Positions 1 to 11,400 of a stretch of DNA of 64,000 nucleotides are shown here, piece by piece. Position numbers and translations under genes: made by a program. Origin of the DNA: Undaria pinnatifida (Eukaryota > Sar > Phaeophyceae > Laminariales > Alariaceae); the NCBI GenBank assembly GCA_012845835.1, contig JABAKD010000020.1, positions 20,009,606-20,073,605 on the forward strand, read 5' to 3'. Numbering within the stretch: the first letter of the stretch is position 1; every line of letters starts with the position of its first letter. The notes under the pieces were generated by a model, which saw only the letters and a list, made by a program, of their open reading frames with translations, was not told where the DNA came from and made no database searches.

Positions 1-1
1 T

Positions 2-1748
2 CTCGGCCATGTTCGCACCTGGACTAAGACGCAATGCCTTCTCCTCCATCAAAGCAATGCAATCAGGGGTAGCGCTATCCTCGAGACGGGAAACCCTCAT
101 CTGCATTTCGACAGCAGCACTTCGCTCCCGCTCATCCAACACCCAGAAGACAAGGGCGTATGCTCTTGCGACGTATTCCTTCGCACCCTGGGCAGCACAA
201 CTGATGCGTCATCAACGCCTGCTGTAGTTTCTGCAGCACAGGCAAGTAACGGCGCCAATCGAGGCAATTGCACCTTTAAACAGATTGACGAATTCTGCGA
301 CAACTTCGGCATCGCCATGGAGCACACCACGACGGTAACACTCCAACGGCAGAGGGTATCCGCGCGGTATGGACAGAATATTGCGACCCAAAAGGAGTGC
401 TCACCAACAGGCGGAAACAACATACCTAAAGAGGCTACTGTCCCGGAGACTGAGCGCCAACATTCGCAAATTCCGGACATCACGCCCGAGGAAGCCATTC
501 TCACCGAGACGGAGCGCTTTTGTGCGCTAGTCCAGGTAATGCTACATTACTACGCGAACAACCTTATGGAAGAGGAAAAGTCACCGACAACAACCGGAGC
601 ATCATCGACGGGAGCTGGAGCATCCTCATCAGAAGAAGAAGCGTCATCATCACCAGAGATTGGAGAATCGTCATCAAGGGCTGGCGCGCTACCGCAAAAA
701 GTTGGGGTGTCCTTTGTTAGGAGTTACACCTGCTATTTCGCCCGAGGACGCACATTCTACAACGGATGGGGACGCACCGGATGTACCGCATCGCGAGACC
801 GCCAGTACAAGACCCAATCCGAGAGCCGAGGATACCTTCGACAACGCGCACGCGACAGGAGCATCAGGGACAAACCTCCCGACCGCTTGTGTGGAGTTCG
901 CCTACGCCGAGAGAGACCCGTGTCGGATCTCGGAGGAGGAAAACAGGGTGATTAAAATCCCCAACGACATACTAAGGCTATCCACTTCACGGATCAGCAT
1001 CGCCTGGATTCACCGGAACCAGAATTACCGGAGCTGGGATCATCGAAGCATCTTCGCTGGGATATTCGGAGCAACGTCATCTGGATCACCATCACGCATC
1101 AAAGCAACTGCATTCGAGATCACTGGATCAACTTCATCTTGGACCACCGGAGCATCAGCTGGACCAACAGCATCACATGGGGCCATTGGAGTCGCTGGAC
1201 CATCGCCACCTGGAACCACCGGACCATCAGCTGAGCCAAGGGTCGACGGATCGGCAATGTTCGCTTTACCCGGGATTGCACCAGCTACGTTTTAGCCAAG
1301 CCTTGGAGCCAAGCTTAACAAGACCGACCGTCAGGAGGAGGTTCACACGCTCACGACAGCAAAAGGACAGCCGCGAGAAAGCCCCGAGACAAGATCTGCG
1401 GAATCAACACAGGACGATCAGGAGCCAGTGGCGACATATCCGGCCTTCGCGTACACCCGCAAGCCAACCTCAGTCTTTCTTTCCATCCTGAACGAAGAGT
1501 CCATAAACATCGAGGCCAAGACGCAGAAACTGGCTGCATAATTAACAATCGAGGCGGAGCTGATGACGGCAATCAGTTTTGAGAGAAAGGCAGCCACCTA
1601 CCTCTCCAACTTCAAGATGAAGTTAAGCCTCTAGTTCCAAGCGACGGATATCGGACCAAGCACAACTAACGACGTCTACATCAACAACGTCTACATGAGC
1701 CATCCCACAATAGGGTTGGAGCAGAAAGTCCCTGAGCTCCTCACATGA
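2..1748 (+). pseudogene. Unrecognised low-complexity coding remnant, 5 prime partial
   Basis: One frame is open from the window edge (base 2) to a stop at 955, about 317 codons. It encodes Thr/Ser/Glu/Gly-rich protein such as SSTGAGASSSEEEASSS near base 600. From about 710 the next frame looks more protein-like (PEDAHSTTDGDAPDVPHRE). That frame keeps coding character beyond stops at 1293, 1539, 1632 and 1746; bases 1308-1538 give a charged, non-repetitive stretch. The frame changes and in-frame stops suggest a decayed gene or retroelement gag-like region. A real gene with unrecognised introns is possible. No catalytic motif or known domain is visible, and the 5 prime end lies outside the window. 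I am fairly sure it is coding-derived and cannot say what it did. Confidence 0.4.
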
Positions 1749-1891
1749 GGAACCCAAAATCTCACCCGAAATATGACTTGGAAAGCATTCGTTCGCCCAA
1801 CCCGACCAAGCTTCTATGCCTTAGTCCAAATATATAGTGTACTCACTCGTGAAATATAATTCATTAACCGGCAGATCCTCACATGAGGAAC
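1738..1891. repeat. Two copies of a short palindromic word, TCCTCACATGAGGAAC
   Basis: The same 16-base word lies at 1738-1753 and 1876-1891. Its core is an inverted repeat (TCCTCA/TGAGGA around two bases). Around both copies, short stretches (1670-1699 and 1953-1990) encode related tracts with NVY and INNVY motifs, so this looks like a degenerate internal duplication of the preceding coding remnant. Confidence 0.4.
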
Positions 1892-2297
1892 TCAATCGCC
1901 CAGGGACTTTTTGGCGCAAAAACTGCAACCCCTACCGTGGGATGACTCACATCAACAATGTCTACACCGACAACGTCTACACCATCAAGGTCGAGCCACT
2001 GGAGGTGGGAAATGCGTTATCTCTTTACCAAAGCTGTACATAGAGCGTCGCATGTTCTCTTTGTACGGGGCGAGCAGAGATAACGACCGGTGTTGCCCAT
2101 GGTTTGGAGATTGCGAAATATCGCAGTTAATACCAAGTAAGAGTATAATTCGAATAGGTATTTCGACTGGATTGTTGAACGTTATATTCGACTGCGCCAT
2201 CTCCGGTACTTCAGGATATACGGCCGGAAAACCCGCCACCAGGACAAGTACACACGGAAGATTAAGATACACGAGAGGTCATGTCTCTCTAGCATAA

Positions 2298-3499
2298 ATG
2301 GTCTTACACCCTGTAAATCTCTGGCAGTGCCCCTTTGTTCCTTTGGTTGAGGGTGGCAGGAACACTGGTAGGCTGTTCATTCACTCCTATGCTTGTTGCG
2401 GAATGATGAACAGATTCACTGTTCTAGACTACTGCAAACATATTCTAATCCTTGCTTGATTGACCGACCGGAATAGAGTTCACGTCTGATGATTCTAGTA
2501 TTGCGAGCTAGTTAGTTAACTTGCATAAATATGCAGAAGCACGTATAGTGTCAGAGCAGGATTTTTCGTGTTCGCTTATTTTGTGTTCACCCCTTGGGTA
2601 TTTTTGCAAGATGAGTTTGCTCTACGCAATACATTTTCCCCAATTTTTTTATAATTGTTGCTGAATGCATTTCTGTTTTGGAGTGTTTTAGCATGTAACG
2701 CAGATTGAGAAAGTGTTAACTTAACGAGAGAAGGTATTAGAGATGCTACTTGTCAGTAACCATCATGTCGTTACTCGATAACACTTAAAAGTCATCTGGT
2801 ATACATTGCGAGTTGTTCGTACACCAGACAGTTATGATAGGTCTGTTAGATGTCGTTTACCGATGCGGTATTTGGCATGCAAAAGCCTCAGCAGTAATAA
2901 CTTGGATATACGATGCACAACAGTTTACTGGTTATCCATATCCAAAAGCTGGTACATGTAGTACGTACGAGCAATGCGGCGTAACTAGTACGAAGCATAA
3001 TGCGGCGGAATAACGTACGTTTAGCAACATTCATGGAATATGATTTTAGGTCAACTGTCGGGACGTTGACGTAGCTAAGCTTCCAGAAGCACACCTCAGG
3101 AAACGTTGCCATAAGCACGGTAGACCACGAGCAAGCCTCAGGAAACGTTGCTGTAGGTAGATCAGACAACTACCTGTAGAGTACACCTGTCCGTAGCATG
3201 GGCATTGCACCGTCTTGATCAGGTGATGGTCAGGCCACCTCGATCACTCCTCTTTGCTCACCATCAGCTCTCATCTGCTGAGCAAATTAATCAATCAATC
3301 AAGATCGGCCGGGAGTCGCCAACCATTTTCTTCTCTTCTTTGAAGCTCTTCTACAGGTTCACCTGACGGTGACCTGAGTTTGCCTCAAACCATACAGGCT
3401 GTGTCTTCATCGGGTCATCCGAAAGCGAACCTACGAGCGTACACCAGCTACGAGCTGGTACACGCGACGTGCCATCTCATATATATGAGGTTATAAGAA
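2298..3499. other. No gene seen
   Basis: AT-rich unique-looking sequence. Only short ORFs without family resemblance are present, and no splice-bounded exon was found on either strand. Confidence 0.5.
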
Positions 3500-3552
3500 T
3501 ATGATCTATATGATCTATACGATCTATATGATCTACATGATCTATAATATCT
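3500..3552. repeat. GATCTATAT microsatellite
   Basis: Five to six tandem copies of a 9-10 base unit, GATCTATAT with variants. Confidence 0.7.
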
Positions 3553-3565
3553 ACAAGGGGCTTCG

Positions 3566-3588
3566 CCGGCGGCCTGAACGGCCGCCGG
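3566..3588. other. Perfect GC hairpin
   Basis: A 9-bp perfect stem CCGGCGGCC/GGCCGCCGG closes a TGAAC loop. No U tract follows, so it is not called a terminator. Confidence 0.6.
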
Positions 3589-3825
3589 TTGCAGACTGGC
3601 GTGATGCCCACAATGTTAGTAACACCTATGGATGTCGCGAAATATGGAAGTTAGACTTAATGCCAAGAGTTGAAAGTGCTCTCTATAGGTGGCGAGTTTA
3701 TTTGGTATGAAGCTCGCCAGAAATTGTAGATCGCAATCTAAAAAACTACACACTCCGTAGTACGCGTGATCGAGGTACCACACACAGTTTGCAAATATGA
3801 CTTTCAGGAGATTAAATACGCTCAC

Positions 3826-3925
3826 AGCTCATGTTTTCCATGACCTCGGCTGCCATCGACCTCTTGGCCGGAGACCGAATCAGCGGGTCCAAAAGGAAAG
3901 CTTGGTAGTCGAAAGATGCGAGAGA
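3826..3925 (-). CDS. WD40-like gene, downstream exon
   Basis: 100 nt: 33 codons plus one base. A TAG in frame just upstream is part of the 3 prime splice site, which fixes the exon start. Confidence 0.55.
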
Positions 3926-4810
3926 CTAGGGAAGTGATACTGTTGTTGTAGTGCGCAGCAGTGTGCTGGCGATGGTCGTGGCAGCTGGTGGGCGGTGGGC
4001 GACAACATCGCAAAAAAACCGCCGATATGTCCCGCACCGCGAAGCACAACATCACACAGCTGAATTTTTTCACCAACAGGCACACATATTGAGGCGTGAA
4101 AGGATACACGATACGTACGCGTGAACCACTCCATTCAGGACAACCTGCACGCACCAAGCAAACACCAAGCCAACACCAAGCCAACACCAAGCCAACACCA
4201 AGCCAACACAAAGCCAACACCAAGCAAACACCAAGCAAACACCAAGCAAACACCAAGCAAACAGCAACAAAACACAACCCCGCATACAAAAATATTGTTT
4301 CTGTGGAATCAGTGGAATCGTCACTTTTCTCGATTGACCGCTGGATTGTCGATTGTCAATCGACTGATGCCTGGAACACAGCACTGCAGTTGTTGTGAAA
4401 AAGGACGTTGAGCTTGCACCCATGCAGATGTCTGCCAGGATCTTAGGCGCCATGTACCATGCCTCAACATCCCCGTTGGTATTACCCGCTGTAGTGGCCC
4501 ATGCCCCGAGCCCTCGACCCAGTTGTCGCGAGTTGCAGGCTATACGCCTTGTCCAAAAAAAATAAGGAACCTCGCAGAGGTCTCCCATGTTAGCTGACAC
4601 ATAACATATGCAAGACATCACTACATACGTCATCGCCATGAAACGTGGAAGGCGTGTTTGTGCTGGGCGGGCGAAGCATGTCGTAGATCTCGACCTTGCC
4701 GTCGCCCGCACAGGCTCCCACGAGGTCGGCGCCGGCAGGGCGGGCGACCCTCCAGGGGGACCGGATGTCGGAGAGCACGCCCCCGAAGAAACCGCGACAA
4801 AATGCAGTTC
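3826..4810 (-). CDS. WD40-like protein, two 3 prime exons (partial gene)
   Basis: Two minus-strand exons join in phase: 4810-4629 (182 nt; acceptor ttgcag, donor gtatgt) and 3925-3826 (100 nt; acceptor tcacttccctag, donor gtgagc), separated by a 703-bp intron. The first encodes a beta-propeller-like blade with PAGADLVGACAGDGKVEIYD, the usual hydrophobic strand followed by DG-V-IYD. The second gives SLASFDYQAFLLDPLIRSPA and then KRSMAAEVMENMS. The first exon begins in phase 2 and the second ends in phase 1, so both 5 prime and 3 prime exons are missing here; no stop was found. Exon status is well supported by strong splice sites and phase. The WD40 assignment rests on one blade and is tentative. 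The helix with PAKR also resembles the end of a kinase C-lobe, an alternative for that part. Confidence 0.6.
4153..4265. repeat. ACCAAGCCAACA minisatellite in the WD40-like intron
   Basis: About nine tandem 12-base copies alternating CAAGCC and CAAGCA. The Trp/Cys-rich and Gln/Thr-rich translations of this stretch are by-products of the repeat. Confidence 0.8.
4629..4810 (-). CDS. WD40-like gene, upstream exon
   Basis: 182 nt: two bases plus 60 codons, ending in phase 0 after the residues FHGDD. Confidence 0.6.
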
Positions 4811-6410
4811 CTGCAACGAGCGGTGTGGGTCAAAACGCTGAGCGCAAGGCTAAGAAAAGAGATTTATATGGTATACCTTTAGTCTATGATATATGTATGA
4901 TCTATATGATTTCTATCGTGATCGGTCCGATGCGTGCAACTATTAATATTAGCGGTTGTGAGCGCCCAACATAAGACTACTCAATTCGCCCACATGGAGC
5001 TGGTGACAGTTTTGTATGGTGTTGCACATCCAGTTAGTTGTTGTCCTTCTGTAGCACCGGTATGTGCCAGCCGGAAATACCTGCACCATAGCGGCAACCA
5101 GCACTACTCTACAGTACATACTGCCGCTTGTTCCCATGTGTGCCGAGCGGTTTCACAGGCACTATAGCGGACCGAAGATACTGCTACTAGCACTCAATCG
5201 GCACTATAGAGGGACCTCTATTGTACACGCATAAAAAAATCGGAAATTTGGCTTTATCCTCGATTTTATCCGTCGTCGCCAGCAATGAGCACAGACTGCC
5301 ATTGGCTGTTATACAGCACTGTGTGTGTGTTCTTCACACACACACACATTAAACCGTTCTTCTACTCGTCGACATCCAGCACACCCAGTGTCCGTACTGA
5401 TTCTTCACCCTAGAAAGATCAGCTCTGTGGTCACAAGCTACGACACAGAGATAATGCATCGTAATGCATTCGACAACGCAATGTCATGCCCTAGTACTGG
5501 GTACGACAGGCACAACATACATACGTCAGCAACAGAAATACATTGGAAGAGAGAAATACGAAATAAACAAAAACAAAAACAAAAACAAAAACAAAATAAT
5601 AATAAGAAAACAAATAAAAACAAAGATAAAAATAAAACAAAAAAATGAAACAAACAAAATGAAGGGGAAATCGAAGAAACAACCCAACCGGAAAGGAGAG
5701 CCAAAGCTCGGAAAAGAAACATAATAAAATAAAATAAAATAAAGTAAAGTAAAACCAAAATAAGATAATCCGAACACGAGCCAAAAACCTGGACACGCAA
5801 GGAGGGAACAAAGGGGAAAAAAATCACTAAGTACGTATGGCACCGTTCACTTGATCAAGTTTCGTATTTCTAGTGATGAAACGAGCTTTTCGTTTCTTGC
5901 GCGACTGAAAGTGCTAATGAGGGTGGCCGCCCCGCGCACCCGAATGCACCCTTCCCAGCCCTAAACGGATCGTATCGCTCACCTCAACGCACCCGCTCTC
6001 TCCTCGACTACACTACCGGCCCTGCTGTAAGACACGGCCCCACAAGGAACCCCGCCTAGTAACTACTACTACTACCTGGTGGTAATTACTGAGAACTAAT
6101 AAAGTGCTCAGGTGTTGTATCATGCTGTACTGAAGGTAATGTAGGCCACGCTCTTCCTCAAATCATGCCAGTAAATCACTATTAATAGACGCTTGCTACG
6201 GTATGATAAAGAAAGGTGCTCCGACTTGTTTCTGAGGCTGCTTGGTGACTTGAGGAGTAAACTACTCTTATGTATCACCCGAACAGCGATTTATGAATAC
6301 AGTTGACCTAATTGCAACCCGATCGATGACGAACAAACTAAACCCATCGCCTAGGCACACAACGAACAAATAATTTATTTTGTTCAAGAAGGCTGTTCAT
6401 AGCTTTCCGA
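4811..6410. other. Gene-free stretch with AAACAA low-complexity tract
   Basis: No exon was recognised. Bases 5565-5755 are an A-rich AAACAA/AATAAA tract and 5335-5347 a short CA run. Upstream exons of the WD40-like gene should lie here or further right, but I could not find them. Confidence 0.5.
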
Positions 6411-6429
6411 CGGTCCGACGGTTTTGGGC

Positions 6430-6520
6430 TAACCTCTTTAGAGCCCCAAAATCCCTCCCTATACTTACTTGGAGCAGATTTGCCCCCCCAAAGAGTTTCC
6501 GACAGTGAGGGCGTTGATGG
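6430..6520 (-). repeat. Dispersed repeat family R4, copy 1
   Basis: Shares, in reverse, the block CAGCTGGAAACC...GGGAGGGGTTTCAGGGCTCTAAAGG (shortened here) with copies near 11.9, 43.0 and 50.3 kb. Here it reads CCTCTTTAGAGCCCCAAAAT followed by CCCTCCC and a diverged tail. Confidence 0.6.
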
Positions 6521-6865
6521 GCCTCATGGTTCAGAAACTTTTATTACTGCCAAAAAGTGTAACTCCTACCGCTGCACGACATGACATTGTGTCTTCAACT
6601 GCTCCAACTCACAGCTGACTTCCTTGAAATGATTCTGCTGCTGCATATACTTCGAAGCACCTGGTAGAGGATATATGAAACCTCGACTACAACTAACTAT
6701 TAATAAGATACAATAGCTGTCGCTAAAACGAGCGACATATATATGATAGATGTAACTGTCGTCAGACGTGTGCGTCCACGGGCCATTGGTTCGTGTGATT
6801 GCGAGGGGCACCACAGGTGGAATAGAGCCGATGTGACGTTTGTTGTATTGCAATTGATGTGGTCA

Positions 6866-7561
6866 TTAGTTGGCCGCGACGGCGTTGAAGACGCCCATGC
6901 CTGTGTACTTACCCCGCGTGCTTTGTGCTAAGTCCACCAGCCTAACCTCTTCCCGCAACCTAGCCTTCATGGTGTCGGAGTTTCCAAGCTTGCCTATCCT
7001 GTCGAAACTCATTGGCTCTACCATGAGGTCCGCTAGTCTTTTAGCCCTACTGAGACAGACGAACGTAAGCCCCGTGCAGGCCTCCTTCGGCCCCAAGTCT
7101 ATGACGGCCTTCTCTAACGTCTGCCCCTGTGATTTGTGCATAGTGATGGCCCAGCAGAGCCTCAACGGCAGTTGCGTCCTGACCTGCGTTCCCCATCCTG
7201 CCAAGTAGTGTCTACGGGAGAAATCGGCACACACCCTCTATATCTCTCCTGAGACGACCATTCCCCTCTTGAGTACCCTCTGAACTTGATGACAACGTAA
7301 AGGGGGAGGTTCGGCGGGGGCGTGTCGTCTGCAAACACCAACTCGACGACTTGGCCTCGAATGCCGTTCACGAGTCCAACTAAAATCGAGTTTAGTCGAA
7401 GACACGCACGTGCAATTTTTTTTTTTTTCATGGGAGCCTATATTGCGAGGCCCAGGTGTAGAGAGCATGCAGGCTCCCTTAGCTAGGTAGAGGTCCCTCT
7501 CAAGCCCCTCCGCCGTGTCTGCTGTCGCCCTTCTGGCGTTGGCGCACGGACCGAGTTTGGG
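6866..7561 (-). pseudogene. PIF1-type helicase C-terminal remnant
   Basis: Three reading frames in succession give the conserved C-terminal part of PIF1/Helitron-type helicases: RDLYLAKGACML (ending near 7466), then GLVNGIRGQVVELVFADD with PLYVVIKFRGY (7381-7200), then LCWAITMHKSQGQTLEKAVI and FVCLSRAK (7180-7030). The family uses these as the GLVNG region, helicase motif V/VI area and the S.GQT element. Breaks: a TGA at 7564-7562, a disrupted junction at 7466-7381, and a frameshift near 7197. The ATPase (Walker A/B) half is not present in the window. It may derive from a Helitron or from a cellular PIF1 gene; the sequence cannot tell. Not expected to make a working protein. Confidence 0.75.
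7378..7466. repeat. Direct repeat, copy 1 (about 85 bp) inside the helicase remnant
   Basis: Shares TTAGTCGAAGACACGCACG, a run of 11-12 T and GGGAGCCTATATTGCGAGGC with 7882-7965, at over 85 percent identity by eye. Confidence 0.75.
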
Positions 7562-7589
7562 TCAATCGCCCCCAACGGACGTCTCTCCA

Positions 7590-7870
7590 TGATGACCTAC
7601 TCTCACCACGAGACAGCAGTAGATACACTCAGCGGACACACCCCTAGCGGGCACACACTCTCCATGCCCGCTCTCCGCTGGCCACTATTGTCGCCCGCTG
7701 CGCCGGTTGTCTCGCTGCGCCCGTTGTCTGTGTGCTGCCCGCTGTGTGAGCGCTGTGTGCCGGCTGTGTGAGCGGTGTGTGCTGCTGTTTTTGCCCGTGT
7801 GGTCTGCTGAGTGTGTTTGTGTGTGTTTTGTTGCTCCGTGGTGGTCTGCCTACACCTGCAGTCTGAAATA
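7590..7870. repeat. GCTGTGTG-rich low-complexity spacer
   Basis: Between the two direct repeats lies a tract of irregular GCTGTGTGAGCG, GCCCGCTG and TGTGTTTG units. It has no gene-like content. Confidence 0.5.
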
Positions 7871-7881
7871 AAATGATCCCA

Positions 7882-7965
7882 TACTAAAATCAAGTTTAGT
7901 CGAAGACACGCACGCAAACATTTTTTTTTTTCAAGGGAGCCTATATTGCGAGGCCCATGTGTAGA
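7882..7965. repeat. Direct repeat, copy 2
   Basis: Same orientation as 7378-7466, about 500 bp away. The flanks on both sides differ from those of copy 1. Confidence 0.75.
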
Positions 7966-8285
7966 TTAGAAACTCGCTTCGCTCGAATTAATGGTACATG
8001 TAACAGCAGTTACTTAGTAGGGGATCACCCGGTAAGGCGGCCGGTGGTGTCGTATGGTATAGATGCTGTAGATGGTGTGCCAGACCAAGGTGACCGCCTT
8101 ATTCACGTTATTCATCTTATTCACCTTATTCCTTCCAGGTTATGAGTACTTTAGTGCAGTTCCTCGGTCGTGCCAAGCGATTTTAACCGCCTTATATCGG
8201 GATACCGCCTGATTGAGACCTGAACCCTTCCGGTTTCTTATCAGAGGGCCCGTACCGTATTTTCCGGCCCAACGCTCCCTTTCAG

Positions 8286-8428
8286 ATCTAGGTTATCTGA
8301 AAAGGCGAGTGCATACACAGATTAGCCACAGCAACATGCAAGGCGTGGAAAAGCTGCTGGAACTCGGCGGGTCGATTGATTTTAGGGACACCGCGGAACG
8401 AACGATTCTGCACCGAGCCTGCGAAGAC
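8286..8428 (+). CDS. Ankyrin gene, exon 1 found (not the true first exon)
   Basis: 143 nt. Encodes a repeat end with GVEKLLELGGSIDFRD and the next start, TILHRACED. Acceptor at 8285 has a C/T tract; a second acceptor at 8331 is possible but weaker. Confidence 0.8.
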
Positions 8429-11400
8429 GTGAGCACTACTAACATTGTAGTACTCTTGTATTGAATACTCTATTAATGGTTGCAAGCAAACCTGCAAGGT
8501 AAGAGTTTTACTACACGTTATCCACTCAGCGAACAGCGAAAGCGGCCATCTTCTTGGGTGGTAGCGGAATGATCGAAAACATGCCCGTAAACATGGATCA
8601 ACGTGCCGAAGCTCAACTTCGAAGTCCCCCAATGGTCTCTTAATCATCATATCTCGATGATGTTTTAACTACACCTCTAAGCGATCTCATAATGGTCTGG
8701 GAATGCCACCCTTGGAGCTACGACAGTCAGCACTCTTTGGCAAACATAGTTTCCAAATGACGGGACGCCTTAAGCCTCCTTAAGCCTCCTTAAGCCTCCT
8801 TAAGCCTCCTTAAGCCTCCTTAAGCCTCCTTAAGCCTCCTTGAGCCTCCTTACCCCTCCTTAACCCTTCTTAACCCTCCTTAACCCTCCTTAACCCTCCT
8901 TAACCCTCCTTAACCCTCCTTAACCCTTCTTAACCCTCCTTGACCCTCCTTAACCCTCCTTAACCCTCCTTAACCCTCCTTAACCCTCCTTAACCCTCCT
9001 TAACCCTCCTTAACCCTCCTTAACCCTCCTTAACCCTTCTTAACCCTCCTTAACCCTTCTTAACCCTCCTTAAGCCTCCTTAACCCTTCTTAACCCTTCT
9101 TAACCCTCCTTAACCCTCCTTAACCCTCCTTAAGCCTCCTTAAGCCTCCTTAACCCTCCTTAACCCTTCTTAACCCTCCTTAACCCTTCTTAACCCTCCT
9201 TAAGCCTCCTTAACCCTTCTTAACCCTTCTTAACCCTCCTTAACCCTCCTTAACCCTCCTTAAGCCTCCTTAAGCCTCCTTAACCCTCCTTAACCCTCCT
9301 TAACCCTTCTTAACCCTCCTTAACCCTCCTTAACCCTTCTTAACCCTCCTTAACCCTTCTTAACCCTCCTTAAGCCTCCTTAACCCTTCTTAACCCTTCT
9401 TAACCCTTCTTAACCCTCCTTAACCCTCCTTAACCCTCCTTAACCCTCCTTAACCCTCCTTAACCCTCCTTAACCCTTCTTAACCCTCCTTGACCCTCCT
9501 TAACCCTCCTTAACCCTCCTTAACCCTCCTTAACCCTCCTTAACCCTCCTTAACCCTCCTTAACCCTCCTTAACCCTCCTTAACCCTTCTTAACCCTCCT
9601 TAACCCTTCTTAACCCTCCTTAAGCCTCCTTAACCCTTCTTAACCCTTCTTAACCCTCCTTAACCCTTCTTAACCCTCCTTAACCCTCCTTAACCCTTCT
9701 TAACCCTTCTTAACCCTTCTTAACCCTTCTTAACCCTCCTTAACCCTCCTTAACCCTCCTTAACCCTTCTTAACCCTCCTTGACCCTCCTTAACCCTCCT
9801 TAACCCTTCTTAACCCTCCTTAACCCTCCTTAACCCTCCTTAACCCTCCTTAACCCTCCTTAACCCTCCTTAACCCTCCTTAACCCTCCTTAACCCTCCT
9901 TAAGCCTCCTTAACCCTTCTTAACCCTTCTTAACCCTCCTTAACCCTTCTTAACCCTCCTTAAGCCTCCTTAACCCTTCTTAACCCTTCTTAACCCTTCT
10001 TAACCCTTCTTAACCCTCCTTAACCCTCCTTAACCCTCCTTAACCCTCCTTAACCCTTCTTAACCCTTCTTAACCCTCCTTGACCCTCCTTAACCCTCCT
10101 TAACCCTCCTTAACCCTCCTTAACCCTCCTTAACCCTCCTTAACCCTTCCTAACCCTCCTTAACCATCCTTAACCCTTCTTAACCCTCTTTAACCCTTCT
10201 TAACCCTCCTTAAGCCTCCTTAACCCTTCCTAACCCTTCTTAACCCTCCTTAACCCTCCTTAACCCTCCTTAAGCCTCCTTAAGCCTCCTTAACCCTCCT
10301 TAACCCTCCTTAACCCTCCTTAACCCTTCTTAACCCTCCTTAACCCTCCTTAACCCTTCTTAACCCTTCTTAACCCTCCTTAACCCTCCTTAACCCTCCT
10401 TAAGCCTCCTTAAGCCTCCTTAACCCTCCTTAACCCTTCTTAACCCTCCTTAACCCTTCTCAACCCTCCTTAAGCCTCCTTAACCCTCCTTAACCCTTCT
10501 TAACCCTCCTTAACCCTCCTTAACCCTCCTTAAGCCTCCTTAAGCCTCCTTAACCCTCCTTAACCCTTCTTAACCCTCCTTAACCCTTCTTAACCCTCCT
10601 TAAGCCTCCTTAACCCTTCTTAACCCTTCTTAACCCTCCTTAACCCTCCTTAACCCTCCTTAAGCCTCCTTAAGCCTCCTTAAGCCTCCTTAACCCTTCT
10701 TAACCCTCCTTAACCCTTCTTAACCCTCCTTAAGCCTCCTTAACCCTTCTTAACCCTCCTTAAGCCTCCTTAACCCTTCTTAACCCTTCTTAACCCTCCT
10801 TAACCCTCCTTAACCCTCCTTAAGCCTCCTTAAGCCTCCTTAACCCTCCTTAACCCTTCTTAACCATCCTTAACCCTTCTTAACCCTCCTTAAGCCTCCT
10901 TAACCCTTCCTAACCCTCCTTAACCCTCCTTAACCCTTCTTAACCCTCCTTAAGCCTCCTTAAGCCTCCTTAACCCTCCTTAACCCTTCTTAACCCTCCT
11001 TAACCCTTCTTAACCCTCCTTAAGCCTCCTTAACCCTTCCTAACCCTTCTTAACCCTCCTTAACCCTCCTTAACCCTCCTTAACCCTCCTTAAGCCTCCT
11101 TAACCCTCCTTAAGCCTCCTTAAGCCTCCTTAACCCTCCTTAACCCTTCTTAACCCTCCTTAACCCTTCTTAACCCTCCTTAAGCCTCCTTAACCCTTCT
11201 TAACCCTTCTCAACCCTCCTTAACCCTCCTTAACCCTCCTTAACCCTTCTTAACCCTCCTTAAGCCTCCTTAACCCTTCTTAACCCTCCTTAACCCTTCT
11301 TAACCCTCCTTAAGCCTCCTTAACCCTTCTTAACCCTTCTTAACCCTCCTTAACCCTTCTTAACCCTCCTTAAGCCTCCTTAACCCTCCTTAAGCCTCCT

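Noticed and set aside
4070-4816. A 248-codon minus-strand ORF across the WD40-like locus
   Set aside because: Its frame is not that of the WD40-like exons and its C-terminal part is the translated minisatellite.
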